Below, one piece after another: positions 17,075-27,782 of a DNA stretch of 64,000 bases. The notes under the pieces are model-generated. The model was not told the origin of the DNA and did no database searches. It saw only the letters and a list, made by a program, of their open reading frames with translations. This stretch comes from Agarilytica rhodophyticola. GTDB lineage: Bacteria > Pseudomonadota > Gammaproteobacteria > Pseudomonadales > Cellvibrionaceae. The stretch lies in NCBI RefSeq assembly GCF_002157225.2, contig NZ_CP020038.1, forward strand, positions 6,406,991 through 6,470,990, given 5' to 3'. How positions within the stretch are numbered: position 1 is the first letter of the stretch; every line of letters starts with the position of its first letter. The translations under genes were made by a program, and so were the position numbers.

Positions 17075-19939
17075 GTGAATCACTTTTCCTCGCATAATCT
17101 CGTTATTGAAAATGGCTTAGACCTACAAAACGCTATCGCCTTAAGACAGCGTTTTATGGCGATCAATGAAGATCGGCTAGAGCGAATGCGCGGGGCATTA
17201 TCCGATCGTCAGCAAGTGTTTATGGATTCCCTTGCCTTGTTGTTTCATGTCAACCATCCCATGCTACCGGGTTTTGTATCACGTCAGACGCCAGCACGTG
17301 TCGCTAATTTTAAGCCTAGCCGTCATGATTTATTAGTCGGCAAGTCGATTGCTAAAAGCTTCACCTTTACACTTCAGCCTGAAGCGAGAGACGATATCTA
17401 CGCCATTTTCATAATGGGAAGTGTTGGCACCATTGCCCAGAGTGGCCGCAGCGACCTTGATATATGGCTTTGTCATCGACCAGGGCTGCCTAAAAAAGCT
17501 CTCAGGGAACTCGAACTAAAATGCGAGTACATTACTACCTGGGCATCGAAGATGCGCCTTGAGGTACACTTTTTCCTGATGGATAACGAGGCCTTCAAAG
17601 CGAGAAAGTTTACTGCGTTAAACAAGGAATCCAGCGGCAGTGCCCAGCAACTTTTGCTGCTTGATGAATTTTATCGCTCAGCTATTTATATTTGCGGCCA
17701 AATGCCATTATGGTGGCATGTGCCAGTGGATGCCGAAAGTCAGTATCGGGAGTACACTAACACACTGTTATATAAGCGTTTTGTCGCCGGAAATAGCGTG
17801 CTAGATTTCGGCGGCATTGACAAGATCCCGCCAGGAGAATTTCTTGGAGCGGGCATATGGCAACTGTATAAAGCGATAGAATCTCCTTATAAATCAGTGC
17901 TAAAACTGTTACTACTTGAAGTATATGTAGCTGAGTATCCCAATATCACCCCCTTAAGTCACACTTTCAAACATCTCATATATCAAGGCGAGTTAAACAT
18001 CGATGCACTGGATAGCTACGTGATGATTTACCACCGCATCGAGCAATACCTCCTAGAAAAAGAACAATTCAAACGCCTAGAACTGGTACGTCGCTGTTTT
18101 TACTTCAAAGTAGGTAAGAAGCTATCGGCGCCCCCCCAAAATGCAAAGTCCTGGCAGCGCAAACTCCTGGAGCAATTTACTGAGTCCTGGGGGTGGTCGA
18201 TGAAGCACATACAGTTCTTAGACAGTCGTCCAAAATGGAAAGCTGTTGAAGTTAACAACGAAAGAAGTTTATTGGTCGCCGAGCTCAATCATAGTTATCA
18301 TTTTTTAATGGAGTTTGCTGGTACAGTAGGCGCAGGTAGAACACTATCCAGTGACGAGCAATTAGTTTTAGGACGCAAACTACAAGCGGCTTTTGAACGA
18401 CGACCAGGCAAAATAGAGTGGATAAACCCGAGTATTTCAAACGATATTGCCGAAGATATCTTAATGTTGTCTGAAGTAGATAACGATAAGCTCAAAGGCC
18501 CGATATGGACTGCATTTAGCTGCCAATCCCTAGATATAAAGAAGCAAAACAGTACACCAATTAAATCATCAACCAACCTTATCGAGCTAATTTTTTGGTG
18601 CTACTTTAATGGTGTCATTGAGCAAAATACCAGGGTCGAGTGTGATCAGAGTATCGATATCACCCCTATTGAACTAAAGCGTCTACTGAGTACATTTCGC
18701 ACCTGGCTGCCTTTACCTATGGCGCCTTTGAGCCACAGTTCATTTCAACAGACAGCAAAGTCCGAAACAGCATTATTTTTAATTAATGCAGGTGTATCTC
18801 CCACCCCTCAATTAGACAGTATTGGCTATCAACGCATGAGTGCTCGCAATGACGCACTTAGTTATGGTGGCTTTGAGGAAAACTTAGTAGCCTCTATAGA
18901 TACTGTTGTGCGCAATAGCTGGAATGAAATTAACGTTAGGCATTTCAAGGGGAAAAACGCCCTCCTCGATGCCATCACCGAATACTTACAATTTACCATA
19001 CCAGGAACCCATCAGCGCCCGCCTACAATTAAAATAGTATGTATTGGCAATGCTCACGCGACCACTATTAGCCAACGTGTAGAAAACTGGATTAACGAAA
19101 TTACTCGCTGCTTTTTCGCGAACAAAGAATCCCAATATAATCGCTTCATATTTCAATTGGCAAATGCCTACTATTGCTTGCAGTTTAAAAGCATGAAGCC
19201 AAAAATTCAGGGATTTATGTCAGAGTCGCACCTCATTAGCCACTTGGAGCAAGAGCAACTCCATTACAGCCAAATCATCATGGACAGCCGGGCATTACCC
19301 AAGCACCCAATCAATACTATTTGTAAAAACAGTCGCGAAAACTCTATTGACGTGTTCTTTAGGCGCTTTGATATCGGCATAGAGATATATATCGTAGACG
19401 AGCGCGGTTCTGTTTTGAAAAGTGTATTTAGAGGTCGTCAAAATCACAACCCCTTAAGACCCCTATACCGCTTTTTACGTTCTGTACTCTATCGACAAGC
19501 GAATATCTACCCAGAATTCCATGGCAAATTCGGGATATACCCTATCAACGTTATGGAGCTTGTCAAAACAGAAGACGGAATATATCAGGCCAAGCCCAGA
19601 AAAATCGTACAAGAACCTTTACAAGTGACTAAGTTTGATTTCAAAGTTGTCGCCTTTGCAGACGGTGACAATGAAGTGCGCTACAACTTTTATTGTGAAG
19701 ACCAAGAATTTGCAGTAGATATCTTTGGCGATCAGCTCGAGCTTGTAATAGGCCAGTTCATTCTGTCTCGTCGCGACAGCAATGCATCCTACCCCATATA
19801 TATCACAGATTTAGATTTGAGCATGGTAATGGATAAAATAGCACGGGATGACCGCCTGCAAATAGTCCACTATTTAAGGATAAAACACCGTCTAGAAGCC
19901 CAGCTGAACAAGTCCATTAATGTTTTAATTAATGCCTAA
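17075..19939 (+). CDS. cyaA: Class I adenylate cyclase
   Basis: 954 residues, the Enterobacteria/Pseudomonas-type soluble cyclase that makes cAMP for the CRP regulator. The catalytic N-terminal half has FIMGSVGTIAQSGRSDLDIW, the GS...SDxDxW signature of the nucleotidyltransferase fold, and EVHFFLMDNEAF. The C-terminal half is the regulatory region (IDVFFRRFDIGIEIYIVDER). The start is a GTG at 17075 with no strong binding site; low translation of cyaA is usual. The order cyaA, lptM, lysA, dapF, DUF484 matches the arrangement in pseudomonads. Confidence 0.93.
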   Translation: MNHFSSHNLVIENGLDLQNAIALRQRFMAINEDRLERMRGALSDRQQVFMDSLALLFHVNHPMLPGFVSRQTPARVANFKPSRHDLLVGKSIAKSFTFTLQPEARDDIYAIFIMGSVGTIAQSGRSDLDIWLCHRPGLPKKALRELELKCEYITTWASKMRLEVHFFLMDNEAFKARKFTALNKESSGSAQQLLLLDEFYRSAIYICGQMPLWWHVPVDAESQYREYTNTLLYKRFVAGNSVLDFGGIDKIPPGEFLGAGIWQLYKAIESPYKSVLKLLLLEVYVAEYPNITPLSHTFKHLIYQGELNIDALDSYVMIYHRIEQYLLEKEQFKRLELVRRCFYFKVGKKLSAPPQNAKSWQRKLLEQFTESWGWSMKHIQFLDSRPKWKAVEVNNERSLLVAELNHSYHFLMEFAGTVGAGRTLSSDEQLVLGRKLQAAFERRPGKIEWINPSISNDIAEDILMLSEVDNDKLKGPIWTAFSCQSLDIKKQNSTPIKSSTNLIELIFWCYFNGVIEQNTRVECDQSIDITPIELKRLLSTFRTWLPLPMAPLSHSSFQQTAKSETALFLINAGVSPTPQLDSIGYQRMSARNDALSYGGFEENLVASIDTVVRNSWNEINVRHFKGKNALLDAITEYLQFTIPGTHQRPPTIKIVCIGNAHATTISQRVENWINEITRCFFANKESQYNRFIFQLANAYYCLQFKSMKPKIQGFMSESHLISHLEQEQLHYSQIIMDSRALPKHPINTICKNSRENSIDVFFRRFDIGIEIYIVDERGSVLKSVFRGRQNHNPLRPLYRFLRSVLYRQANIYPEFHGKFGIYPINVMELVKTEDGIYQAKPRKIVQEPLQVTKFDFKVVAFADGDNEVRYNFYCEDQEFAVDIFGDQLELVIGQFILSRRDSNASYPIYITDLDLSMVMDKIARDDRLQIVHYLRIKHRLEAQLNKSINVLINA

Positions 19940-20133
19940 TATCTATAAATAGCCGCATCAATGATCAAAAAACACCCAAACACTTTTACCGAGCTTTTTG
20001 CTAAAACAACTTATTTTCCTCTCTAGGCTCTTAAATTACTGTATTTTTATATCTTTAAACAGCGTTCTATTAGTGTTAATAGGCCCTAATGGGTATACTC
20101 CGTTTTTTCATAACAGAGTAGGTACGCCATAAG

Positions 20134-20289
20134 ATGCTATTTTTACCTAAGTCTTCAGCTTGGCACTCTAAAGTGACATCAACCTTACTCTATGCTGCTG
20201 TCATCCTGTATCTCTGCGCATGCGGTCAAACGGGCGAGCTAACCTTGCCAGATGACCCTAAACCAGAGCAGAAAGAGCAACAAGAATAA
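20134..20289 (+). CDS. lptM: LptM-like small lipoprotein (51 aa)
   Basis: 51 residues. A short basic N-terminus and hydrophobic stretch (STLLYAAVILYLCAC) end in a lipobox with the lipidated cysteine at residue 30, followed by GQTGELTLPDD. The CGQ(K/T)G-LxLP pattern is that of LptM (formerly YifL), an outer-membrane lipoprotein that helps the LptD LPS-assembly protein mature. The lipobox LCAC has an unusual Cys at -2. Location just before lysA-dapF is the conserved position for this gene, which supports the call. Confidence 0.85.
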   Translation: MLFLPKSSAWHSKVTSTLLYAAVILYLCACGQTGELTLPDDPKPEQKEQQE

Positions 20290-20372
20290 AGGTATGGTCA
20301 TCCCGTACATAGTTTGACCTATATGCAGTCTGGCCCATATCTAGCCTGGCCACAGAAAAGATCGGAAAAGAT

Positions 20373-20404
20373 AGATCAGACAAGATATAGATCAGACAAC
20401 ATAT
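20373..20404 (+). repeat. Two 16-bp tandem repeats upstream of lysA
   Basis: AGATCAGACAAGATAT and AGATCAGACAACATAT stand head to tail with one mismatch, 17 bp before the lysA start. The surrounding leader has further look-alikes (AGATCGGAAAAGAT). This is either slippage or a binding or leader element for lysA. Confidence 0.6.
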
Positions 20405-20421
20405 AGAAACGAGAAGTTGAA

Positions 20422-21675
20422 ATGCAAGAAATCACGCAACAAGGCAATGAGCTTTACCTGGAAAACACGTCCCTAAATGGGATAGCAAATCAGTATGGAA
20501 CCCCTTCATATGTCTACAGTAAGGCGGCCATTACCGATTCATACCACGCTTATACTAAAGCATTGGGTGATTACCCAGGAAAGATTTGCTACGCCGTTAA
20601 AGCCAATTCCAACCTAGCAATATTACAAATATTGGCTGCTCTTGGAGCGCATTTTGATATTGTCTCTGGTGGCGAACTAGAGCGAGTATTGCGCGCCGGC
20701 GGTGCCGCAAATCAGATTATTTTCTCTGGCGTAGGTAAGTCTAAAGCGGAGATGGAAAGAGCTTTAGAGCTTGGCATCGCATGTTTTAATGTGGAATCAG
20801 AAGCTGAACTGGTGACCTTATCCGCTGTTGCGGAAAAAATGAATAAGCAAGCCAACATTTCTCTGCGTGTAAACCCAGATGTAGACGCTAACACTCATCC
20901 TTATATTTCAACTGGATTAAAAGAGAATAAATTTGGAATTGCCATTGATGATGCTGTGAGGATCTACTCTTGGGCAAACACATTACCGAATATTAATATT
21001 GTAGGTGTGGACTGCCATATTGGCTCTCAGCTCACAGATATTACGCCTTTTCTTGACGCTCTAGATCGACTGCTGATACTCATCGACCAATTACAAGAAG
21101 CCGAGATTACGATTCAACACATCGACCTTGGTGGCGGCATTGGTGTCGTCTATCGCGATGAAACGCCGCCTGCAATTGATACTTACTTGGCTAAAGTCAA
21201 AGAGAAAATCGCCCCAAGAGGACTAGAATTAGTGCTTGAGCCAGGGCGTTCTATCGTGGGGAATGCCGGCTTATTGTTAACTGAAGTCATGTACTTAAAA
21301 CCAGGTGAGCACAAGAATTTTGCTGTAGTTGATGCTGCTATGAACGACAATATTCGCCCAGCGTTGTATCAGGCATGGCAAGATCTCAAGCCTGTTGTAG
21401 TCGACTCAGAAGAGCAAACTTTAACTTGGGACATTGTCGGCCCCATCTGTGAAACCAGTGACTTTCTCGCCAAAGAGAGAGAGCTCGCCTTGAAACAGGG
21501 AGATCGCTTAGCCCTGCTCTCTAGTGGAGCCTACGGTTTTGTTATGGCCTCTAATTACAACACACGCAACCGCGCACCAGAAATTTTGGTGGATGGCGAC
21601 AAAAGTTACCTGATTCGCGAGCGCGAGAGCTTCGCCGATCTCATACGCGGCGAACATCTTCTGGAAAATATCTAA
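20422..21675 (+). CDS. lysA: Diaminopimelate decarboxylase
   Basis: 417 residues, fold-type III PLP decarboxylase that converts meso-diaminopimelate to lysine. The PLP lysine lies in [10 protein letters not shown]. Other markers are [35 protein letters not shown], the glycine loop [21 protein letters not shown], and the substrate-binding Cys region [11 protein letters not shown] with [13 protein letters not shown]. The binding site is GAGAAG before the ATG. dapF begins one base after its stop, so the two are cotranscribed, pairing synthesis of meso-DAP with its decarboxylation. Confidence 0.96.
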   Translation: MQEITQQGNELYLENTSLNGIANQYGTPSYVYSKAAITDSYHAYTKALGDYPGKICYAVKANSNLAILQILAALGAHFDIVSGGELERVLRAGGAANQIIFSGVGKSKAEMERALELGIACFNVESEAELVTLSAVAEKMNKQANISLRVNPDVDANTHPYISTGLKENKFGIAIDDAVRIYSWANTLPNINIVGVDCHIGSQLTDITPFLDALDRLLILIDQLQEAEITIQHIDLGGGIGVVYRDETPPAIDTYLAKVKEKIAPRGLELVLEPGRSIVGNAGLLLTEVMYLKPGEHKNFAVVDAAMNDNIRPALYQAWQDLKPVVVDSEEQTLTWDIVGPICETSDFLAKERELALKQGDRLALLSSGAYGFVMASNYNTRNRAPEILVDGDKSYLIRERESFADLIRGEHLLENI

Positions 21676-21676
21676 C

Positions 21677-22507
21677 ATGCGTTTGCGCTTTACCAAAATG
21701 CACGGTCTCGGCAACGACTTTGTGATGATCGATGGCATTTCCCAAAAAATTAACCTGACGCCTGAGAGAGTGCGTAAGCTCGCTGACCGCAACTTCGGCG
21801 TCGGCTGCGATCAGGTTTTGCTAGTAGAACCGCCGCAGACACCTAACGCCGACTTTCGCTACCGTATTTATAATCAAGATGGGGGCGAAGTAGAAAACTG
21901 CGGCAACGGTGCCCGTTGTTTTGCGGCATTCGTGCGGCAACGTGGTTTAACGGTAAAAAATAAAATAGAGGTAGAAACCACCAACGGCAACCTTGTGTTG
22001 CATGTACACGAAGATAATCGTATTACCGTTGATATGGGGGTGCCTGTTCTGGAGCCAGAAAAAATCCCATTTAAAGCAGCGAACTATGCGTCGATATATC
22101 CGTTAGAAGCTGGTGGTCGTTCATTTGAAATTTCTGCCGTCTCTATGGGTAATCCCCACTCTGTGACACTGGTAGATGATGTAGAAAGCTTTCCCGTTGA
22201 ACGCTTTGGCCCACTGATCGAAAAGCATAAGCACTTCCCGAAACGAGTGAATGCAGGATTTTTACAGATTTTATCCCGCCGAGAAGCCAAATTGCGAGTA
22301 TTCGAAAGAGGCGTTGGTGAGACGCTCGCCTGCGGCACAGGCGCTTGTGCTGCCATGGTGGCTGGCCGTTTGCGCCAATTACTCGATCACACAACTGATA
22401 TTCATTTACCTGGAGGCACCTTAACCTTAACTTGGGAGGGGCAAGGTAAGCCTGTTATGATGACAGGGCCAGCAGTATCTGTTTTCCAAGGTCAAATTAA
22501 ACTATGA
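21677..22507 (+). CDS. dapF: Diaminopimelate epimerase
   Basis: 276 residues, cofactor-independent racemase that turns LL-DAP into meso-DAP for lysine and peptidoglycan. The two catalytic cysteines are in [12 protein letters not shown] and [27 protein letters not shown] is the typical N-terminus. It follows lysA by one base and overlaps the DUF484 gene by four bases (ATGA), indicating translational coupling. Confidence 0.97.
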   Translation: MRLRFTKMHGLGNDFVMIDGISQKINLTPERVRKLADRNFGVGCDQVLLVEPPQTPNADFRYRIYNQDGGEVENCGNGARCFAAFVRQRGLTVKNKIEVETTNGNLVLHVHEDNRITVDMGVPVLEPEKIPFKAANYASIYPLEAGGRSFEISAVSMGNPHSVTLVDDVESFPVERFGPLIEKHKHFPKRVNAGFLQILSRREAKLRVFERGVGETLACGTGACAAMVAGRLRQLLDHTTDIHLPGGTLTLTWEGQGKPVMMTGPAVSVFQGQIKL

Positions 22508-23187
22508 GCGAAAGATTTTCTGCAAACCCTGAAAAGCTTAGTCACGAACAAGTGGCAAAATTTTTAGCTGAAAACCAAAATTTTTTCTCACAATACCCAA
22601 ACTTGCTTGCCCAACTAGAGCTGCCTCATAACAGTGGTCAAGCAATATCTCTTGTGGAAAAACAAGTATCGATACTGCGTGAACGCAATATCGAGATGCG
22701 CCAACGGCTTAATAATTTGCTAGAAAATGCCCGTGAAAACGACCAGCTATTCGATAAGACCAAACGTCTAGTGCTGGCGCTGCTGGAGGCTAAAACACTT
22801 CCCGAGCTGATTGACGCGCTATATCACAGCTTTAATAAAGACTTCGGTATTCACTATACCAGGGTGATTTTATTTGGCAGTAATGGCGTTAATGCTGGCG
22901 AAGCTAGAATTGAATCCATTAATACAGCCAAGATCGCTATAGGCAAACGCCTTAAATCTGTTAAAGCAGTTACTGGAGGAATTGACGTAAAAGAGATGGA
23001 ATTCTTATTCGACTCAGATGCTCAAAATGTGGGCTCTGCAGCCATGACAGTACTAGAACACGGCAATATCTTTGGTGTATTGGCTATCGGTAATCAAGAC
23101 CCAACTTATTACCGTTCAAGTATGGGAACCCTATTTTTAGGCTATATCGGTGAGATACTCAACCGCATATTACCTAAGTACCTGTAG
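22504..23187 (+). CDS. DUF484-family (GAF-like) protein
   Basis: 227 residues. Opens with [20 protein letters not shown], followed by the coiled segment [24 protein letters not shown]-like sensory fold ends in [23 protein letters not shown]484 proteins lie in the dapF-xerC neighbourhood of many gammaproteobacteria; their function is not established, though the fold suggests a small ligand or protein interaction. It overlaps dapF by four bases. Unlike the usual order, xerC does not follow; instead the strand switches to a convergent sutA gene. Confidence 0.9.
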   Translation: MSERFSANPEKLSHEQVAKFLAENQNFFSQYPNLLAQLELPHNSGQAISLVEKQVSILRERNIEMRQRLNNLLENARENDQLFDKTKRLVLALLEAKTLPELIDALYHSFNKDFGIHYTRVILFGSNGVNAGEARIESINTAKIAIGKRLKSVKAVTGGIDVKEMEFLFDSDAQNVGSAAMTVLEHGNIFGVLAIGNQDPTYYRSSMGTLFLGYIGEILNRILPKYL

Positions 23188-23283
23188 ATTTAGTAGCTTT
23201 AACCTCCTAACAATAATATTCTAGGAATTATCCAAGAATTACTTAGGTGTTTATACGCCACTGGCTCGCATAGGTAAGATTGA

Positions 23284-23328
23284 CAGCCTCCGTTCACCTT
23301 ATCATCTGCTGATAAAATGCGAAGGCTG
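23284..23328. terminator. Nested hairpin between DUF484 and sutA genes
   Basis: CAGCCTCCG pairs with CGAAGGCTG (8 of 9), and an inner ATCA/TGAT hairpin sits in the loop. It lies between the convergent ends of the two genes and may terminate transcription from both sides. No long T-run. Confidence 0.4.
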
Positions 23329-23341
23329 CCGGGGCATCAAC

Positions 23342-23587
23342 CTATATTGGTTGACCGCCGTAATTAGATTCAGGACGCTTAGGAGGATCAGACATAGTGC
23401 TTGAGCCCACCTGTGTTATCTGCCCACCTTTATTTAAGAACTCTTCGATCTGTGCTTGAATGCGTTGTCGTTCAGCGTCTTTTACCGAAACTGATGCATC
23501 ACTTTCAGTACTAGCTTCGACAGTAGCATTCTCTTCACCGACATCGTCCAATTGATCAGTTGATAAATCTTGATCATCTGTACTCAT
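23342..23587 (-). CDS. sutA: SutA-like RNA polymerase-binding regulator
   Basis: 81 residues with an acidic, disordered N-terminal half (STDDQDLSTDQLDDVGEE), a short helix (DAERQRIQAQIEEFLNKGG), and the C-terminal end DPPKRPESNYGGQPI. The helix plus DPPK-P-S-YG--PI tail closely match what I remember of Pseudomonas SutA, which binds RNA polymerase and raises transcription of ribosomal and housekeeping genes during slow growth. The location between the dapF cluster and the glnK-amtB genes also recalls the Pseudomonas chromosome. The protein is a little shorter in the acidic arm than the Pseudomonas one. Confidence 0.8.
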   Translation of the reverse strand: MSTDDQDLSTDQLDDVGEENATVEASTESDASVSVKDAERQRIQAQIEEFLNKGGQITQVGSSTMSDPPKRPESNYGGQPI

Positions 23588-24017
23588 GTTACAACCTCAT
23601 AAATCGCAGCAAGAATTTGATGAAAATTCCGATAAAGTTATAGCTCATTTTTTTTCCTACAACAACTTTACAGAATTATTTTTAGTTTATTTTGCTATAA
23701 AAAAACACCTTAATTTGATTGCTTATAGCGGTATGGAACAGGGAAAAAATATACTCCCAGGACATTTGATTTGTCAAAAAGTAAATGACGTAATATCCAG
23801 ACTTGTTCACACTAATTTTAGCTTATGACATAAGGTGTATAGCTTACATACACCTTGGCAATTATAGACAACTAAAAGGGCAAAATTGTTCTATGTGATA
23901 TATCACAATAAAGTTAGCAACCATCTGAAAAACAAACACATCAAGGTTACAAGGACATCATGCTCTATACTATGACTAATATATGATTTTGTTTACAAAA
24001 AAATTAATGCAGAGCAA
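23588..24017. other. AT-rich intergenic region between sutA and a PII gene
   Basis: 430 bp. It holds the sutA promoter region (reading left) and the 3' flank of the PII gene. An 80-codon frame on the plus strand here (23586-23828) has no recognisable features and I do not call it. Confidence 0.4.
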
Positions 24018-24362
<345 letters not shown>

Positions 24363-24540
24363 TTACCTTAATGTTTTATTTTGTCTCTGAATCCGAATGG
24401 CTCGAGGCTTACATTTCGTTGTAATTTACACCCTAAATATAACAAACTCAAAGCTATAAAATACAACATTTAATGTTATAGAAATGTGTATGTAAGAAAG
24501 TGAAATACCTAACAACTCCTTTACAGACATTCAAGCAAGC

Positions 24541-24566
24541 AAAAAAAAGCCGGGCATTGCCCGGCC
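24541..24566 (-). terminator. Strong terminator of the glnK-amtB operon
   Basis: On the minus strand a 7-bp GC stem GCCGGGC / GCCCGGC with a 3-base loop is followed by eight T residues, 20 bp after the amtB stop. It separates amtB from the downstream PII gene. Confidence 0.92.
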
Positions 24567-24585
24567 AACAGAAGTAAATAGTTAC

Positions 24586-25848
24586 TTATTTCGCGCCTGA
24601 TGAAAACTCTGGATATGCTTCCATACCACACTCTGAAATATCGACGCCATTAAATTCTTCTTCCTCAGACACACGCACGCCAATCACAGCTTTGATTACA
24701 AACCAAGCAATCAAAGAAGTAGCAAACACCCATACAAAGATAACCAGAGCACCTAGAATCTGCATACCAAAGCTAGCACTGTCATTAGTAAGAGGCACAA
24801 CCAACAAGCCAAATAAACCAACGACACCGTGAACAGAAATAGCACCAACAGGATCATCTATCTTTAACTTATCCAAGCCAACAATGGAGAAAACCACTAT
24901 CACGCCTCCTACAAGGCCGATAATTGTTGCTACTAAAGCAGAAGGTGTATCAGGGCCGGCAGTGATCGCCACAAGGCCCGCTAAAGCACCATTGAGCGCC
25001 ATAGTTAAATCCGCTTTGCCAAACATGATACGAGCAACCATTAAGGCGCCAATCAATCCACCTGCTGCCGCTGCATTGGTATTGAGGAAAATCATCGCTA
25101 CAGCACCGGCGTCACCCTTGGTAGAAATAACAAGTTGTGAGCCACCATTAAAGCCAAACCAACCCATCCAAAGAATGAAAGTTCCCAATGTTGCTAATGG
25201 TAAATTAGCGCCCGGTATGGCGTTAACACTACCATTACTATTGTACTTGCCTTTACGAGGCCCCAGAATTAACACACCAGCTAACGCCGCTGCAGCACCG
25301 GCCATATGAACAATGCCTGAGCCTGCAAAATCTTGAAAATCAACCCCGGCACCTTCAGGCTTACCTTTAATTTGGAAAGAGCCAATGATAGCTTCGCCTC
25401 CCCAAGTCCAAGAGCCTTCCATAGGATAAATAAAGCCACACATAACAACAGCAAATAATAAAAACGCCCATAGTTTCATGCGCTCAGCAACCGCTCCTGA
25501 AACGATGGACATTGCCGTTGCCACAAACACTACTTGGAAGAAAAAGTCTGCTGCGTTTGAATAGCCTAAACCAGCATCAGCATCAGCTAAGTTGGAAAGA
25601 AAGAAACCGAAGCCATTGCCGCTATACATAAGTTGATAGCCACAGATCATGAACATGGTGCATGCGATAGCAAATAGCGAGATATTCTTAGTTAAAATTT
25701 CAGTGGTGTTTTTAGCTCTTACAAGTCCGGCTTCTAGCATTGCAAAGCCCGCGGCCATCCACATAACCAAGGCGCCACTTACCAGGAAGTAAAACGTATC
25801 TAAGGCAAATTGTAATTCTTGTACCTGAGTCTCCATAGTGTTCCCCAA
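24586..25848 (-). CDS. amtB: Ammonium transporter
   Basis: 420 residues with about 11 membrane segments. Characteristic stretches: GALVMWMAAGFAMLEAGLVR with AKNTTEILTKN, DFAGSGIVHMAGAAAALAG, TFILWMGWFGFNGGS (pore region), and DPVGAISVHGVVGLFGLLVV, which holds the second pore histidine. The protein conducts ammonium or ammonia inward and is blocked by GlnK under nitrogen excess. It follows glnK by 30 bp and is closed by a strong terminator. Confidence 0.96.
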   Translation of the reverse strand: MGNTMETQVQELQFALDTFYFLVSGALVMWMAAGFAMLEAGLVRAKNTTEILTKNISLFAIACTMFMICGYQLMYSGNGFGFFLSNLADADAGLGYSNAADFFFQVVFVATAMSIVSGAVAERMKLWAFLLFAVVMCGFIYPMEGSWTWGGEAIIGSFQIKGKPEGAGVDFQDFAGSGIVHMAGAAAALAGVLILGPRKGKYNSNGSVNAIPGANLPLATLGTFILWMGWFGFNGGSQLVISTKGDAGAVAMIFLNTNAAAAGGLIGALMVARIMFGKADLTMALNGALAGLVAITAGPDTPSALVATIIGLVGGVIVVFSIVGLDKLKIDDPVGAISVHGVVGLFGLLVVPLTNDSASFGMQILGALVIFVWVFATSLIAWFVIKAVIGVRVSEEEEFNGVDISECGMEAYPEFSSGAK

Positions 25849-25878
25849 ATGTTACTTATATATTCTCATTGTCAATTT

Positions 25879-27016
<1,138 letters not shown>

Positions 27017-27399
27017 TGCTATACCCTCTAATAATTTTTTTATAGTGGCTTCGCCATTCCATTACTGCCCCCAAAACGAAGCTGCAGAAACAAAAGCAGT
27101 TCTCATGCCAATAGAATATTTTGTATTTTTTATGATATATTTCAAAAACTTAGAGAGAATTCTTACAAACTGGACTGATAGGTGTGGAAGGCGTCGCACC
27201 AAAATAACGCTCACCTCCAAATATGGCGCAAACAAAACGCACCAAATGCAGACATTACATTTAAAATGAGCAATCCATCTAACAAACTCTATTCACTAAA
27301 CTAGAGAAAAGCTGTTTGAGAGCATTTTCAAGTGCTTACCTGAATAGGCTTGAGTGGTTTAAAATAGGGCAAAAAATCACATCCTTAGGGCCTCTTACA
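27017..27399. other. Divergent regulatory region between gcw_chp-glnK-amtB and ubiK
   Basis: About 380 bp holding the candidate sigma-54 promoter and, further upstream at 27224-27244, an imperfect inverted repeat TGGCGC-N9-GCACCA that could bind an enhancer protein. Its polarity is not the usual NtrC GCACC/GGTGC order, so I do not call it an NtrC site. Confidence 0.4.
27096..27111 (-). promoter_or_regulatory. Candidate sigma-54 promoter of the gcw_chp-glnK-amtB operon
   Basis: On the minus strand the sequence TTGGCATGAGAACTGC fits the sigma-54 consensus TTGGCAC-N5-TTGC. GG (27109-27108) and GC (27097-27096) are separated by exactly ten bases, and TTTT follows. It lies about 80 bp upstream of the first gene of an ammonium-uptake operon, where NtrC/sigma-54 control is well known in proteobacteria. 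Confidence 0.65.
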
Positions 27400-27669
27400 A
27401 TGATTGAACAACTGGCAAAGCAAATCTTTAACGATATTCAACAGACACTTGCTAACGGCAATACAGAGAAAAACGCATCAGCATCAGCCTCTAAGATCAA
27501 AGCCCTGATAGAAGCTAATCTTCGCAAACTCAATTTGGTGACCCGAGATGAGTTTGACGCTCAACAATCAGTACTCGTAAGAACAAGAGAAAAACTAGAA
27601 CAACTTGAAAAACAGATGCAATCGATGGAACAGGCTATTCAAGAAGCATCCAAGTCAGATAACAGCTAA
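27400..27669 (+). CDS. ubiK: Ubiquinone biosynthesis accessory factor UbiK (BMFP family)
   Basis: 89 residues. MIEQLAKQIFNDIQQTLANG is the typical amphipathic N-terminus, and the C-terminal half is a coiled coil (VLVRTREKLEQLEKQMQSME). KIKALIEANLRKLNLVTRDE,FDAQ is the family core. UbiK helps assemble the soluble Ubi complex. The frame is open back to 27316, but the ATG at 27400 gives the family's normal start and length (96 residues in E. coli). In many gammaproteobacteria ubiK precedes comM, as here. Confidence 0.92.
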   Translation: MIEQLAKQIFNDIQQTLANGNTEKNASASASKIKALIEANLRKLNLVTRDEFDAQQSVLVRTREKLEQLEKQMQSMEQAIQEASKSDNS

Positions 27670-27782
27670 TACTAATTTAGCTGACAAAGCTCGAAGTATT
27701 TCGTATGATTTATTAGCTTTTTATGCATTGGACTCCAATAACAGGATATTGGAGTCAAAGATTACTTACCCAAGGAATGGAT

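Noticed and set aside
23586-23828. 80-codon plus-strand frame divergent from sutA
   Set aside because: No domain, poor start and AT-rich make-up; it looks like chance.
27224-27244. TGGCGC-N9-GCACCA as an NtrC enhancer site for glnK-amtB
   Set aside because: Arms have a mismatch and the order is opposite to the GCACC/GGTGC NtrC consensus. The sigma-54 box is kept; the enhancer is not called.
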